64,000 nt of DNA, from NCBI RefSeq assembly GCF_018343535.1, contig NZ_JAGYPF010000001.1, positions 1,488,001-1,552,000 on the forward strand, read 5' to 3'. Under the pieces are notes generated by a model. It worked only from the letters and a program-made list of their open reading frames with translations. It was not told the origin of the DNA and made no database searches. Position 1 is the first letter of the stretch. Each line of letters begins with the position of its first letter. Of this stretch, positions 51,174 to 57,964 are shown in pieces. The stretch is from Neobacillus rhizophilus. Lineage in GTDB: Bacteria; Bacillota; Bacilli; Bacillales; Cytobacillaceae. Made by a program: the position numbers and the translations under genes.

Positions 51174-51611
51174 ATGTCGAGGTGGTATGATGGGGCTGTC
51201 TATCGAATTGGCGAATTAGCGGAAAGAGCAATGGTTTCCAAGAGAACAATTGATTACTATACGTCTATTGGACTGCTCAAAGCAGATCGATCTGAGTCCA
51301 ATTACCGCATCTATACGGACGAATCATTACATGATTTAAAATTTATCGAAGAATGCAAGAGTTTGCATTATCCATTAGACGAGATTAAAAGAAAACTAGA
51401 AATGCGCAAAGCAGCAGGCAGCATTCAGGCTTCAGAAGTGGAAAAACATGTGTGTACGCTGACCCAGCAAATGCTCAAGCTACACAATGATTTATTTGAC
51501 ATCATCCCATTTATTGAAAAATTGGATGAAAAGCAAAAAGAGACGCTGACGAATAACCTAAGTCTGCTTAGAACAGCATTATTGAAATCGCTTTTAAAGG
51601 TTTCAAGTTAA
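51174..51611 (+). CDS. MerR-family transcriptional regulator (YhdQ-like)
   Basis: The product of 145 or fewer residues has the MerR winged-helix head YRIGELAERAMVSKRTIDYY, then TSIGLLKADRSESNYRIYTD, and a coiled-coil dimerisation helix. No conserved Cys pair for Cu binding is present in the C-terminus (one Cys at HVCTL), so a copper-sensing role is not supported. The start is uncertain: the ATG at 51174 has no ribosome site and only about 10 bases of leader, while a good GAGGTGG site leads to out-of-frame ATGs at 51187 and 51190. It lies between two CNNM genes, as yhdQ lies between yhdP and yhdT. Confidence 0.85.
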   Translation: MSRWYDGAVYRIGELAERAMVSKRTIDYYTSIGLLKADRSESNYRIYTDESLHDLKFIEECKSLHYPLDEIKRKLEMRKAAGSIQASEVEKHVCTLTQQMLKLHNDLFDIIPFIEKLDEKQKETLTNNLSLLRTALLKSLLKVSS

Positions 51612-51625
51612 TCTTTGAAAATACC

Positions 51626-51673
51626 AGGAGGTGACTACCTTACTCGTCTAAACAACGAGTTAAGGGAACTTAT
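51626..51673 (+). promoter_or_regulatory. Shine-Dalgarno / hairpin / start-codon arrangement, CNNM gene 2
   Basis: AGGAGGTGA (51626-51634) is followed by a hairpin (CCTTACTCGT with ACGAG-T-TAAGG, 51638-51665, ten pairs and one bulge) and GAACTTAT before the TTG start at 51674. The linear gap is 39 bases; with the hairpin removed it is 11. The ribosome site and hairpin head (GAGGTGACTACCTTAC) resemble GAGGTGGCATACCTTAC of the first paralogue. Confidence 0.72.
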
Positions 51674-53029
51674 TTGGACATATTTAATTTGGTTTTAATA
51701 GCCATTTTAATAGCATTAACTGCTTTTTTTGTAACTTCAGAGTTTGCGATTGTGAAGATTAGGAGTTCAAGAATCGATCAGTTAATTGAAGAAGGAAGTT
51801 CGAAGGCCGTTTCAGCCAAAAGAGTGATTTCAAATTTAGATGAATATCTTTCTGCCTGTCAGCTTGGAATTACCATCACGGCTCTTGGGTTAGGTTGGAT
51901 TGGGGAATCAACGATTGAACATTTGCTTGGTCCTCTCTTCATTTCATTGAATCTTCCCGACAATGCTGTAAAAATATTATCCATTTCGATTGCATTTGGA
52001 ACAATTACATTTTTACACGTCGTAGTCGGAGAACTTGCGCCTAAAACATTGGCCATTCAAAAAGCAGAATGGATAACACTTAAGGTAGCTCGCCCGCTCA
52101 TTCTCTTCTATAAAATTATGTACCCGTTTATTTGGGTATTGAACGGATCCGCTCGAATCATTTCGAGAATCTTTGGGCTTAAACCTGTTTCCGAAAATGA
52201 AATCGCTCATACGGAGGAAGAGCTTCGAATTATCTTATCGGAGAGCTATAAAAGTGGTGAAATTAACCAATCAGAGTTCAAGTATGTAAATAAAATATTT
52301 GATTTTGATAATCGAATAGCAAAAGAAATTATGGTACCGCGGACCGAAATCGTCTCATTGTCTAAGGATGACTCGCTTGATGCCTTTTTATCAACGATCC
52401 GGGAAGAAAAATTCACCAGATATCCTGTAATCGATGGGGATAAGGACCATATCGTTGGGATTGTCAACGCCAAGGAAGTCATGACAGATTTTATTGGAAA
52501 CGAACAGCTTTCGGCACAAACTCTCGAAGGCTACATCCGTCCTATCATCCGTGTAATTGAAACGATCCCTATTCATGATTTGCTTGTAAAAATGCAAAAA
52601 GAGCGAATGCATATGGCGGTTTTAATGGATGAATACGGTGGAACTTCAGGTTTGGTAACGGTAGAAGATATCCTTGAAGAAATTGTCGGGGAAATTCGCG
52701 ATGAATTTGATATGGATGAGATTCCTGAAATTCGCAAAATCAAGGAAAATCATTATATTATTGATTCAAAGGTTTTAGTGAGCGAAGTCAATGATTTATT
52801 GGGCGTCGAAATTAATGACGAAGATGTTGATACAATCGGCGGCTGGATTTTAACCGAGAATTACGATGCCAAAGAAGGCGACATTATTGCACATGAAACG
52901 TACACTTTTAAAATTATTGAAATGGAAGACCATCATATTAAATATATAGAAGTCATGAAAAGTATAAACGACGGTGAACCAACAAACCTCAAGCAGGTGT
53001 CTTTATCCAACTCGGAGGTTCTGTACTGA
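51674..53029 (+). CDS. CNNM/CorC-type transporter with CBS pair (YhdT-like)
   Basis: The 451-residue paralogue of the product at 49718 has the same domain order: CNNM membrane domain (LIAILIALTAFFVTSEFAIVKIR, APKTLAIQKAEW), CBS pair (KEIMVPRTEIVSLSKD, FTRYPVIDGDKDHIVGIV, LVTVEDILEEIVGEIRDE) and CorC_HlyC domain (DVDTIGGWILTENY). It likely handles Mg2+ or another divalent cation. The start is a TTG with a hairpin between it and the ribosome site. It is probably transcribed with the MerR gene, since no terminator separates them. Confidence 0.9.
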   Translation: MDIFNLVLIAILIALTAFFVTSEFAIVKIRSSRIDQLIEEGSSKAVSAKRVISNLDEYLSACQLGITITALGLGWIGESTIEHLLGPLFISLNLPDNAVKILSISIAFGTITFLHVVVGELAPKTLAIQKAEWITLKVARPLILFYKIMYPFIWVLNGSARIISRIFGLKPVSENEIAHTEEELRIILSESYKSGEINQSEFKYVNKIFDFDNRIAKEIMVPRTEIVSLSKDDSLDAFLSTIREEKFTRYPVIDGDKDHIVGIVNAKEVMTDFIGNEQLSAQTLEGYIRPIIRVIETIPIHDLLVKMQKERMHMAVLMDEYGGTSGLVTVEDILEEIVGEIRDEFDMDEIPEIRKIKENHYIIDSKVLVSEVNDLLGVEINDEDVDTIGGWILTENYDAKEGDIIAHETYTFKIIEMEDHHIKYIEVMKSINDGEPTNLKQVSLSNSEVLY

Positions 53030-53038
53030 CATAATATA

Positions 53039-53068
53039 AACAAACCTGCAAAAGGTTTGTTTTTTTTG
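53039..53068 (+). terminator. Intrinsic terminator of CNNM gene 2
   Basis: AACAAACCT pairs with AGGTTTGTT over GCAAA, followed by T7. Confidence 0.86.
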
Positions 53069-53144
53069 TCCTTTTAATCAGGACAATTGACTCATTCCAA
53101 CATTTGTCTTGCCTGCATATCCTGCTAACAAGGAGGGGATAAAA

Positions 53145-53330
53145 TTGAACCAAACAGCTATTCTTTTCTTGGCCTGTATTTTGGCTGGCTTCGCCTTAGT
53201 TAAAATGCCGACCATTTCATTTTTAGCTAGCCTGTCATCATTATTTCATGTTATCGGTGCACTTGCCATTCTTATCTTCGCACTTGCAACACTTTACCTT
53301 GGTGCTAAAGCTTTCTTCAAAAAGCTGTAA
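53145..53330 (+). CDS. Small two-TM membrane protein
   Basis: I do not recognise the family. The 61-residue product has two hydrophobic segments (residues about 5-20, TAILFLACILAGFALV, and 33-54, HVIGALAILIFALATLYLG) and a basic C-terminus (KAFFKKL). The start is a TTG six bases after AAGGAGGGG; upstream in-frame codons to 53109 have no ribosome site. Confidence 0.7.
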   Translation: MNQTAILFLACILAGFALVKMPTISFLASLSSLFHVIGALAILIFALATLYLGAKAFFKKL

Positions 53331-53349
53331 GCGCATTCGCCTCTGGATA

Positions 53350-53381
53350 GAAAAAGACCAGTGTCCCTGGTCTTTTTTATC
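53350..53381. terminator. Bidirectional terminator
   Basis: AAAAAGACCA pairs with TGGTCTTTTTT over a short loop, with T- and A-runs on either side. It serves the convergent small genes. Confidence 0.85.
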
Positions 53382-53673
53382 TTGACTTTAAAATCAAAGT
53401 TTCTTCTTCTACTTTTGCAATTTTAATAAGGTGGGAATCAAGACGGCGATTGATATGCTGGATATCATTTTTTTGCGATTCCTCGATCCGTTCTAAAACT
53501 TCTTTAATATCAGATAAATCGATTTGGTTAACAGCGACGCGATGTTCTATACTATCCATTTTCTCTAATCTTGAAAGTCTTTTTTCAATGTTTTCTAAAG
53601 TTTTGTTAAAAGTATTTATTAGAGACTTCATGTCATTTACATTCTCATTTAATTTCTCAAATTGCTTTTCCAT
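53377..53673 (-). CDS. Coiled-coil protein of unknown function
   Basis: The 98-residue protein is almost entirely heptad-patterned helix (KLNENVNDMKSLINTFNKTL, IEKRLSRLEKMDSIEHR, RIEESQKNDIQHINRRLDSH). It has no membrane segment and no recognised domain. The ATG at 53673 follows AAAGGGGATG. Confidence 0.7.
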   Translation of the reverse strand: MEKQFEKLNENVNDMKSLINTFNKTLENIEKRLSRLEKMDSIEHRVAVNQIDLSDIKEVLERIEESQKNDIQHINRRLDSHLIKIAKVEEETLILKSR

Positions 53674-53904
53674 CAACAACATCCCCTTTCATGTGGTTAT
53701 CATATCACCATTTTCACCATAAAGATGTTACAAAAACAGTAACTCTATGATCAATTTTTAAAAAATGAATTTTTTATTACAATTAACCCTGAAAATAGCT
53801 TCATGTGAATATTATCATAGGCAATTTTCAAGAAAAAACGTAACCTTTTAGTAAAGATAATTCTTTAGAATTGTCACCTCATTAGAAAAGGTTGGTGTTT
53901 GAAT

Positions 53905-54210
53905 ATGTTGATTTCTATTGATGAAAAAGCAGTAACGTGGTTTGCAGGAGAATTCGAATACACTAGGCCCTTTAGCGTTCGTCTGTTCCCGCAATATGCC
54001 GGCTTTGGCGAAAAGCACAAAGGCTATAGTCTTGCATTTTCAATTGAAACACCAGCAAACTCTGGGTTCTCGAAAGAAGTTAATGGAATGAACTTCTATA
54101 TAGAAGAAAATGATTTATGGTTTTTTGAGGATACCGAAACCTATTTATCCGTTGATGATTTCCTTAAAGAGTTACACGTTATATACAAGGATGTAAATTT
54201 CGCAAATTAA
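53905..54210 (+). CDS. HesB-like (YneR-type) protein lacking Fe-S cysteines
   Basis: The 101-residue protein contains SIDEKAVTWFAGEFEY and VRLFPQYAGFGEKHKGYSL, then GMNFYIEENDLWFFEDTE, a pattern of the HesB/IscA-like fold as in B. subtilis YneR. The cysteines that bind Fe-S clusters in IscA are absent, so it is probably not a cluster scaffold. The ATG at 53905 has only a weak ribosome site (AAAAGG). A near-palindrome (GATAATTC-TTTA-GAATTGTC) lies about 30 bases upstream. Confidence 0.72.
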   Translation: MLISIDEKAVTWFAGEFEYTRPFSVRLFPQYAGFGEKHKGYSLAFSIETPANSGFSKEVNGMNFYIEENDLWFFEDTETYLSVDDFLKELHVIYKDVNFAN

Positions 54211-54221
54211 TCTCACTAAGA

Positions 54222-54264
54222 GCATATGAAAAGGTATCCTGCTGGATACCTTTTCATATTTTTC
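54222..54264 (+). terminator. Intrinsic terminator
   Basis: ATGAAAAGGTATCC is the exact complement of GGATACCTTTTCAT with a TGCT loop, followed by ATTTTTC. Confidence 0.86.
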
Positions 54265-54350
54265 AAAACCCCTCGACATTATCACCAAAAAATGGCAGAA
54301 TTTTATAAGATGAAATATTAAATGTTAATAATACTTCTAAATAGGGAGGC

Positions 54351-54914
54351 ATGGATATTATATTAATTTATATTATCTTAGGACTTGGAGTAGGCGGAGC
54401 AGCAATTTATTTATTCTTAAAACTTACTAGTCACAAAAAGGAACTAAAGGTTTCAGTCAATGATACAACGAAGGAAAGACAATATCCGATTATAGGTGCA
54501 ACGTTAGAAGATATAAAAAAAACTGTTCATGATTTTTCTAACAGCTTACCCAAAGGGGTATACAGAACCATTCTTGTTAAAGAGGATAACAGCATCGATT
54601 TTAAACAGCTTGCCCATCTTCTTGGCGGGATACCTGAAAGAAAATACTTTATGTCGAAGGAAACCTATGACATATTTGAAGAACACGAAAAGCATATCCC
54701 GGGGGAAATGGACATTGTCCAAAAAGCAGTCGACCTATATGTCAAGGAGCACAATGAATATCCGATGCTGCCGTTTGACCCGGAGCACAGGGTAAATTAT
54801 TATCAGCTAATCCAGGACAAATATTTAAAATCAGCTCCAGAAATACAATTCTATATTACTGATTTAGACGGGTTGATTACCCACAAAAAACCCGCGAAAA
54901 AAACCTCCTCTTAA
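54351..54914 (+). CDS. Membrane-anchored DUF3939-like protein
   Basis: The 187-residue protein has one N-terminal helix (IILIYIILGLGVGGAAIYLF) and a soluble domain of about 150 residues with YPIIGATLEDIKKTVHDFSN and DPEHRVNYYQLIQDKYL. I believe it belongs to a Bacillus family of unknown function (DUF3939), but this is not secure. The ribosome site AGGGAGG lies only one base before the ATG, which is too close; a nearby non-ATG start may be used. The terminator overlaps the 3' end. Confidence 0.62.
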   Translation: MDIILIYIILGLGVGGAAIYLFLKLTSHKKELKVSVNDTTKERQYPIIGATLEDIKKTVHDFSNSLPKGVYRTILVKEDNSIDFKQLAHLLGGIPERKYFMSKETYDIFEEHEKHIPGEMDIVQKAVDLYVKEHNEYPMLPFDPEHRVNYYQLIQDKYLKSAPEIQFYITDLDGLITHKKPAKKTSS

Positions 54915-54934
54915 GTCAATGAGAAGGTTTTTTT
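54897..54934 (+). terminator. Intrinsic terminator overlapping the preceding stop
   Basis: AAAAACCTCCTC pairs with GAGAAGGTTTTT (one mismatch) around a loop of about ten bases and ends in T7. Confidence 0.78.
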
Positions 54935-55045
54935 CTTTCTTAACAAGAATAGGTTTTTTAGATAGGTTTTTTTTGCTTTTTTTTCTACAATATTGAGATA
55001 ATAGCAATATGACTTTATCTTTATGAAAAAATGAGGGGTAAAATA

Positions 55046-56302
55046 ATGGGTAATAAGAAAACAAATACACGACATCTAGCTACCATTTCATTAATTATTA
55101 TGGCAGCCGGGTTTCTTGCTACAATTCCAATGCCGCAATCCATTTGGAGAACTGTTCTCCAAGGCGGTTTTGAAGCAGGGCTGGTAGGGGGCCTTGCCGA
55201 CTGGTTTGCCGTGACGGCACTTTTTCGGCATCCGCTAGGGCTGCCCATCCCACATACTGCGCTTTTGCCGAAAAATCGCAGTAAAATTATCGCAAAAATC
55301 ATCTCGATGCTGGAAAATGATTGGCTGACGAAAGAAAGTATCCAGCAGAAAATAAACAATTTCCAGTTCACTGAGAAAATTTTTTCACTCATCAATGAGG
55401 AAATACACGGAAATAATCTAAAAAAGAATAGCATAAAGGTTATTAAACATTTAATTAAGATGGTAAACCTGCAAAAAGTTGCCCCGGTCATTGAAAAGGA
55501 GCTTAAATCCCAACTGAATAGCTTAGATACAAAGCATTATCTCCCCCTTCTTATTGACCAGGTTACAGTCCGAAAATATGATGAAAAAGCACTGGATTTG
55601 GTTCTGAAGGAAATTGATGTTTGGGCCAAAAAGGATAGTACTAAATATCGGCTCGGCGGAATTGCCGTGGACATGATTGAAAATATTCCAGCCGACGGCA
55701 TTATGCAGTTTGCGATACGTTCATTTAGCAATCTCGTGAATGAGGAAAAGCTGGGCAATATTATCCAGAATCTAATCATTAAGGGTGTCGATAGCTTTCG
55801 TGACCCCTTTAACCAAAACAGGCAAACCCTATTGATTCACATCCATCAGAAACTTGAGAGCCTGAAAAGTGACGAAAAAATGTATGAAGAATTGGAACGC
55901 TTTAAATCCCAATTGATAGCAAAATGGGAACCTGGAGAAAAAATCAACGAATTCTTGGCGAATGCTCAAGCTAAGGCACTGGATTTTGTTGAAGACCCTA
56001 TTTTCTACGATGAATATCTTCTTCCTTTCATAAAGGAAGGACTAAGTGAATTCGGTTCAGATCAGGAAAAGATGGGGCAGCTTGAAGCTTGGATTAAATT
56101 GCAAATTGCCGGGTTTGTTGATAAAAACCATTCCAAAGTCGGAAAACTGGTCGAAGAAAATCTTGAAAAGCTGGATAATAAAACGCTCATCCACATGATT
56201 GAAACTAATGTAGGAAAAGACCTGCAATGGATTCGGGTAAATGGAGCATTGTGTGGTTTCCTCATCGGGCTGGCACTAGTGGGAATTAAAGCGTTATTTT
56301 AA
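55046..56302 (+). CDS. DUF445 membrane protein (YjiN-like)
   Basis: The 418-residue protein has an N-terminal helix (LATISLIIMAAGFLATI), then the family block GGLADWFAVTALFRHPLGL and PIPHTALLPKNRSKI. A long helical middle with repeated amphipathic segments follows, and a C-terminal membrane helix (WIRVNGALCGFLIGLALVGI). It resembles E. coli YjiN more than the B. subtilis YheB type of DUF445; function unknown. The ATG at 55046 follows TGAGGGGTAAAATA. Its stop codon is formed by the first bases of repeat copy 5. Confidence 0.84.
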   Translation: MGNKKTNTRHLATISLIIMAAGFLATIPMPQSIWRTVLQGGFEAGLVGGLADWFAVTALFRHPLGLPIPHTALLPKNRSKIIAKIISMLENDWLTKESIQQKINNFQFTEKIFSLINEEIHGNNLKKNSIKVIKHLIKMVNLQKVAPVIEKELKSQLNSLDTKHYLPLLIDQVTVRKYDEKALDLVLKEIDVWAKKDSTKYRLGGIAVDMIENIPADGIMQFAIRSFSNLVNEEKLGNIIQNLIIKGVDSFRDPFNQNRQTLLIHIHQKLESLKSDEKMYEELERFKSQLIAKWEPGEKINEFLANAQAKALDFVEDPIFYDEYLLPFIKEGLSEFGSDQEKMGQLEAWIKLQIAGFVDKNHSKVGKLVEENLEKLDNKTLIHMIETNVGKDLQWIRVNGALCGFLIGLALVGIKALF

Positions 56303-56376
56303 ATGAAAACTCGCCAATTGGCGAGTCCGCTAGGACGGTTCATGAGGCGTAGTTGAATTTATACTTTCTTATTAGC
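56300..56376 (+). repeat. Dispersed structured element, copy 5 (short form)
   Basis: It begins with the TAA stop of the DUF445 gene. Stem 1 is the perfect palindrome ACTCGCCAATTGGCGAGT, stem 2 is GTCC-GCTA-GGAC, followed by GGTTCATGAGGCGTAGTTG and the terminal TTTCTTATTAGC. A terminator lies 10 bases downstream. Confidence 0.9.
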
Positions 56377-56385
56377 TAAAATAGA

Positions 56386-56415
56386 AAGCACCTTTTTTTA
56401 GGGTGCTTTTTTTTT
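56386..56415 (+). terminator. Intrinsic terminator after the DUF445 gene
   Basis: AAGCACC (56386-56392) pairs with GGTGCTT and ends in T9. The repeat copy 5 separates it from the gene. Confidence 0.85.
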
Positions 56416-56532
56416 CCATTACTTTAGTCCCTCAAAAATCCGTTCTAGTCCTAGTAAATGGTGGTTCTATAATGAAATAGACCTACATATTTACTACTAT
56501 AGTCATTATTTTTAAGGGAGGTAGGTAAGAAA

Positions 56533-56901
56533 ATGGGTGTTAAGTTTATTAAAGTTTCTGTGTGCTACTTTGTCATTGGGGTATGCCTCGGAATGTACAT
56601 GTCGATGACGGAAAACTTTAATTTTACTCCAGTTCATGTCCATATTAATTTATTAGGATGGACAGCGATGACGCTTGCCGGTCTTATTTATGTTGCCTTT
56701 CCTCAAGCCGCGGAAACCACATTGGCAAAAGTTCACTTCTGGCTTCATAATATTGCCCTTCCTGTCATGATGATCTCACTGGCACTGCTCGTTTCAGGTA
56801 ATGAGTCTGCCGGTCCAGGTGTTGCTACTGGCGGAACATTAATGGTACTCGGTATTATCCTTTTTGCCATCAATATCCTTAAGAATGTAAAAGCAAATTA
56901 A
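56533..56901 (+). CDS. Small haem-copper oxidase subunit I-like membrane protein
   Basis: The 122-residue protein has four predicted helices. FTPVHVHINLLGWTAMTLAG contains paired histidines resembling a haem-ligand helix of cytochrome oxidase subunit I, and a further His pair lies in VHFWLHNIALP. Such short cbb3/NorB-like proteins are common in Bacillus and usually annotated as cytochrome-c-oxidase-like. Enzyme activity is unlikely at this size; haem binding is possible. AAGGGAGG precedes the ATG. Confidence 0.72.
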   Translation: MGVKFIKVSVCYFVIGVCLGMYMSMTENFNFTPVHVHINLLGWTAMTLAGLIYVAFPQAAETTLAKVHFWLHNIALPVMMISLALLVSGNESAGPGVATGGTLMVLGIILFAINILKNVKAN

Positions 56902-56962
56902 TATTCTGGCTTAACAAATTAAATTTCCTGCATTTATTCTGATAGTCCTTCTAAAATTTCAA

Positions 56963-57000
56963 TAAAAAGCGCTGCGGACTTTTTTCTGCAGCGCTTTTTA
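56963..57000. terminator. Bidirectional terminator
   Basis: AAAAAGCGCTGC is the exact complement of GCAGCGCTTTTT around a 12-base loop. It serves convergent genes. Confidence 0.88.
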
Positions 57001-57008
57001 AATGAAAA

Positions 57009-57827
57009 TTATGGTTCAAAGCTTTGAAGGTTGTCTTTTCTTATTTTCATATATTCTGCAGGAGTCTTCTTTAAATCATAATCGTAAATGGCCCCTTCCC
57101 AATCCCCATACATTGGATTCGGAAAGACGATAAACTTGCTGCCGAACTCAGCATTTATTCTGTCAACTGACTTTATCCTATCTACAGCAGATAATTGATC
57201 AAACCCTTTAAAATCCCCGAGATTATCTCCAAATAACAAGACAATATCGTAATCTTTCGCCACCTGTTCCCGCCGTATTTCCTTGCCGATTTCTTTCTCC
57301 TGCTGTAATAAAACATGCTTCGCATCCGCTTTCGGAGCGCCGACCATTTGTAAATTTTTGATTGTTGCTTCCTTTTGTGCTTCCTTGCGGTTAGAAATAT
57401 AGAAGATCTCCACTTCCCTTGATTCGGCATACTTCAGGAAATCCAGGGCACCTGGCAGCGGTTTTGCTTCCGCCCTGTTAAACCAATCACTCCAATCAAT
57501 TGGGTCTCCTTTTCCGGTCTGAACCATCCAGGCATGATATGGACTGTTATCCAGGACAGTTTCGTCAATATCAAGCACAATCGCTGGTTTTAACCCATTC
57601 CCTTTTTCCTTCTTGGAAAGAATTTCATCCAGTCTTAGTCTGCCAAGGTAGTACCCTTGATAATATAATGCCTTTGCCTCACCAGACTTTTGAAACCAAA
57701 GTACTGACATGGTATTCTGCTCATACAGGCTTTCAAGCGGACTTTTTTCAGTCATCGCCAAGCCAAGTGAATTTGGGAAAATCAATAAACAAAGAGCTGC
57801 GGCAAATAACATTGTCAGTTTCCTCAT
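57009..57827 (-). CDS. Secreted HAD acid phosphatase, e(P4)/class B-like
   Basis: The 272-residue enzyme has a signal peptide (KLTMLFAAALCLLIFPNSLGLA). HAD motifs are AIVLDIDETVLDNSPYHAW (near 83; both Asps present), IFYISNRKEAQ (near 142), and VLLFGDNLGDFKGFD (near 198). It resembles the 5'-nucleotidase, lipoprotein e(P4) family acting on nucleotides or sugar phosphates outside the membrane. Unlike classical members no clear lipobox is seen: the only Cys (residue 17) is preceded by AAL. It may therefore be secreted or signal-anchored. AAAGGAGG precedes the ATG. Confidence 0.85.
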   Translation of the reverse strand: MRKLTMLFAAALCLLIFPNSLGLAMTEKSPLESLYEQNTMSVLWFQKSGEAKALYYQGYYLGRLRLDEILSKKEKGNGLKPAIVLDIDETVLDNSPYHAWMVQTGKGDPIDWSDWFNRAEAKPLPGALDFLKYAESREVEIFYISNRKEAQKEATIKNLQMVGAPKADAKHVLLQQEKEIGKEIRREQVAKDYDIVLLFGDNLGDFKGFDQLSAVDRIKSVDRINAEFGSKFIVFPNPMYGDWEGAIYDYDLKKTPAEYMKIRKDNLQSFEP

Positions 57828-57964
57828 TGTACATACCTCCTTTACGCATATAATTTTAGTATGCGAAAAAATAAATCATTCAACCTTATCTTGTAATTTT
57901 GTAAAATAAAACAAAGAGCATTATATAACAGAAAAGTTTTCCTACATAAATGGAGGTCAACAAA

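Noticed and set aside
51174-51611. Copper-sensing CueR identity for the MerR protein
   Set aside because: The C-terminal metal-binding Cys pair of CueR is absent; only a general MerR assignment is supported.
4689-56376. Hammerhead ribozyme in the dispersed element
   Set aside because: Stem 2 (GTCC/GGAC) resembles hammerhead stem II, but the flanking CUGAUGA and GAAA core bases are missing in all copies.
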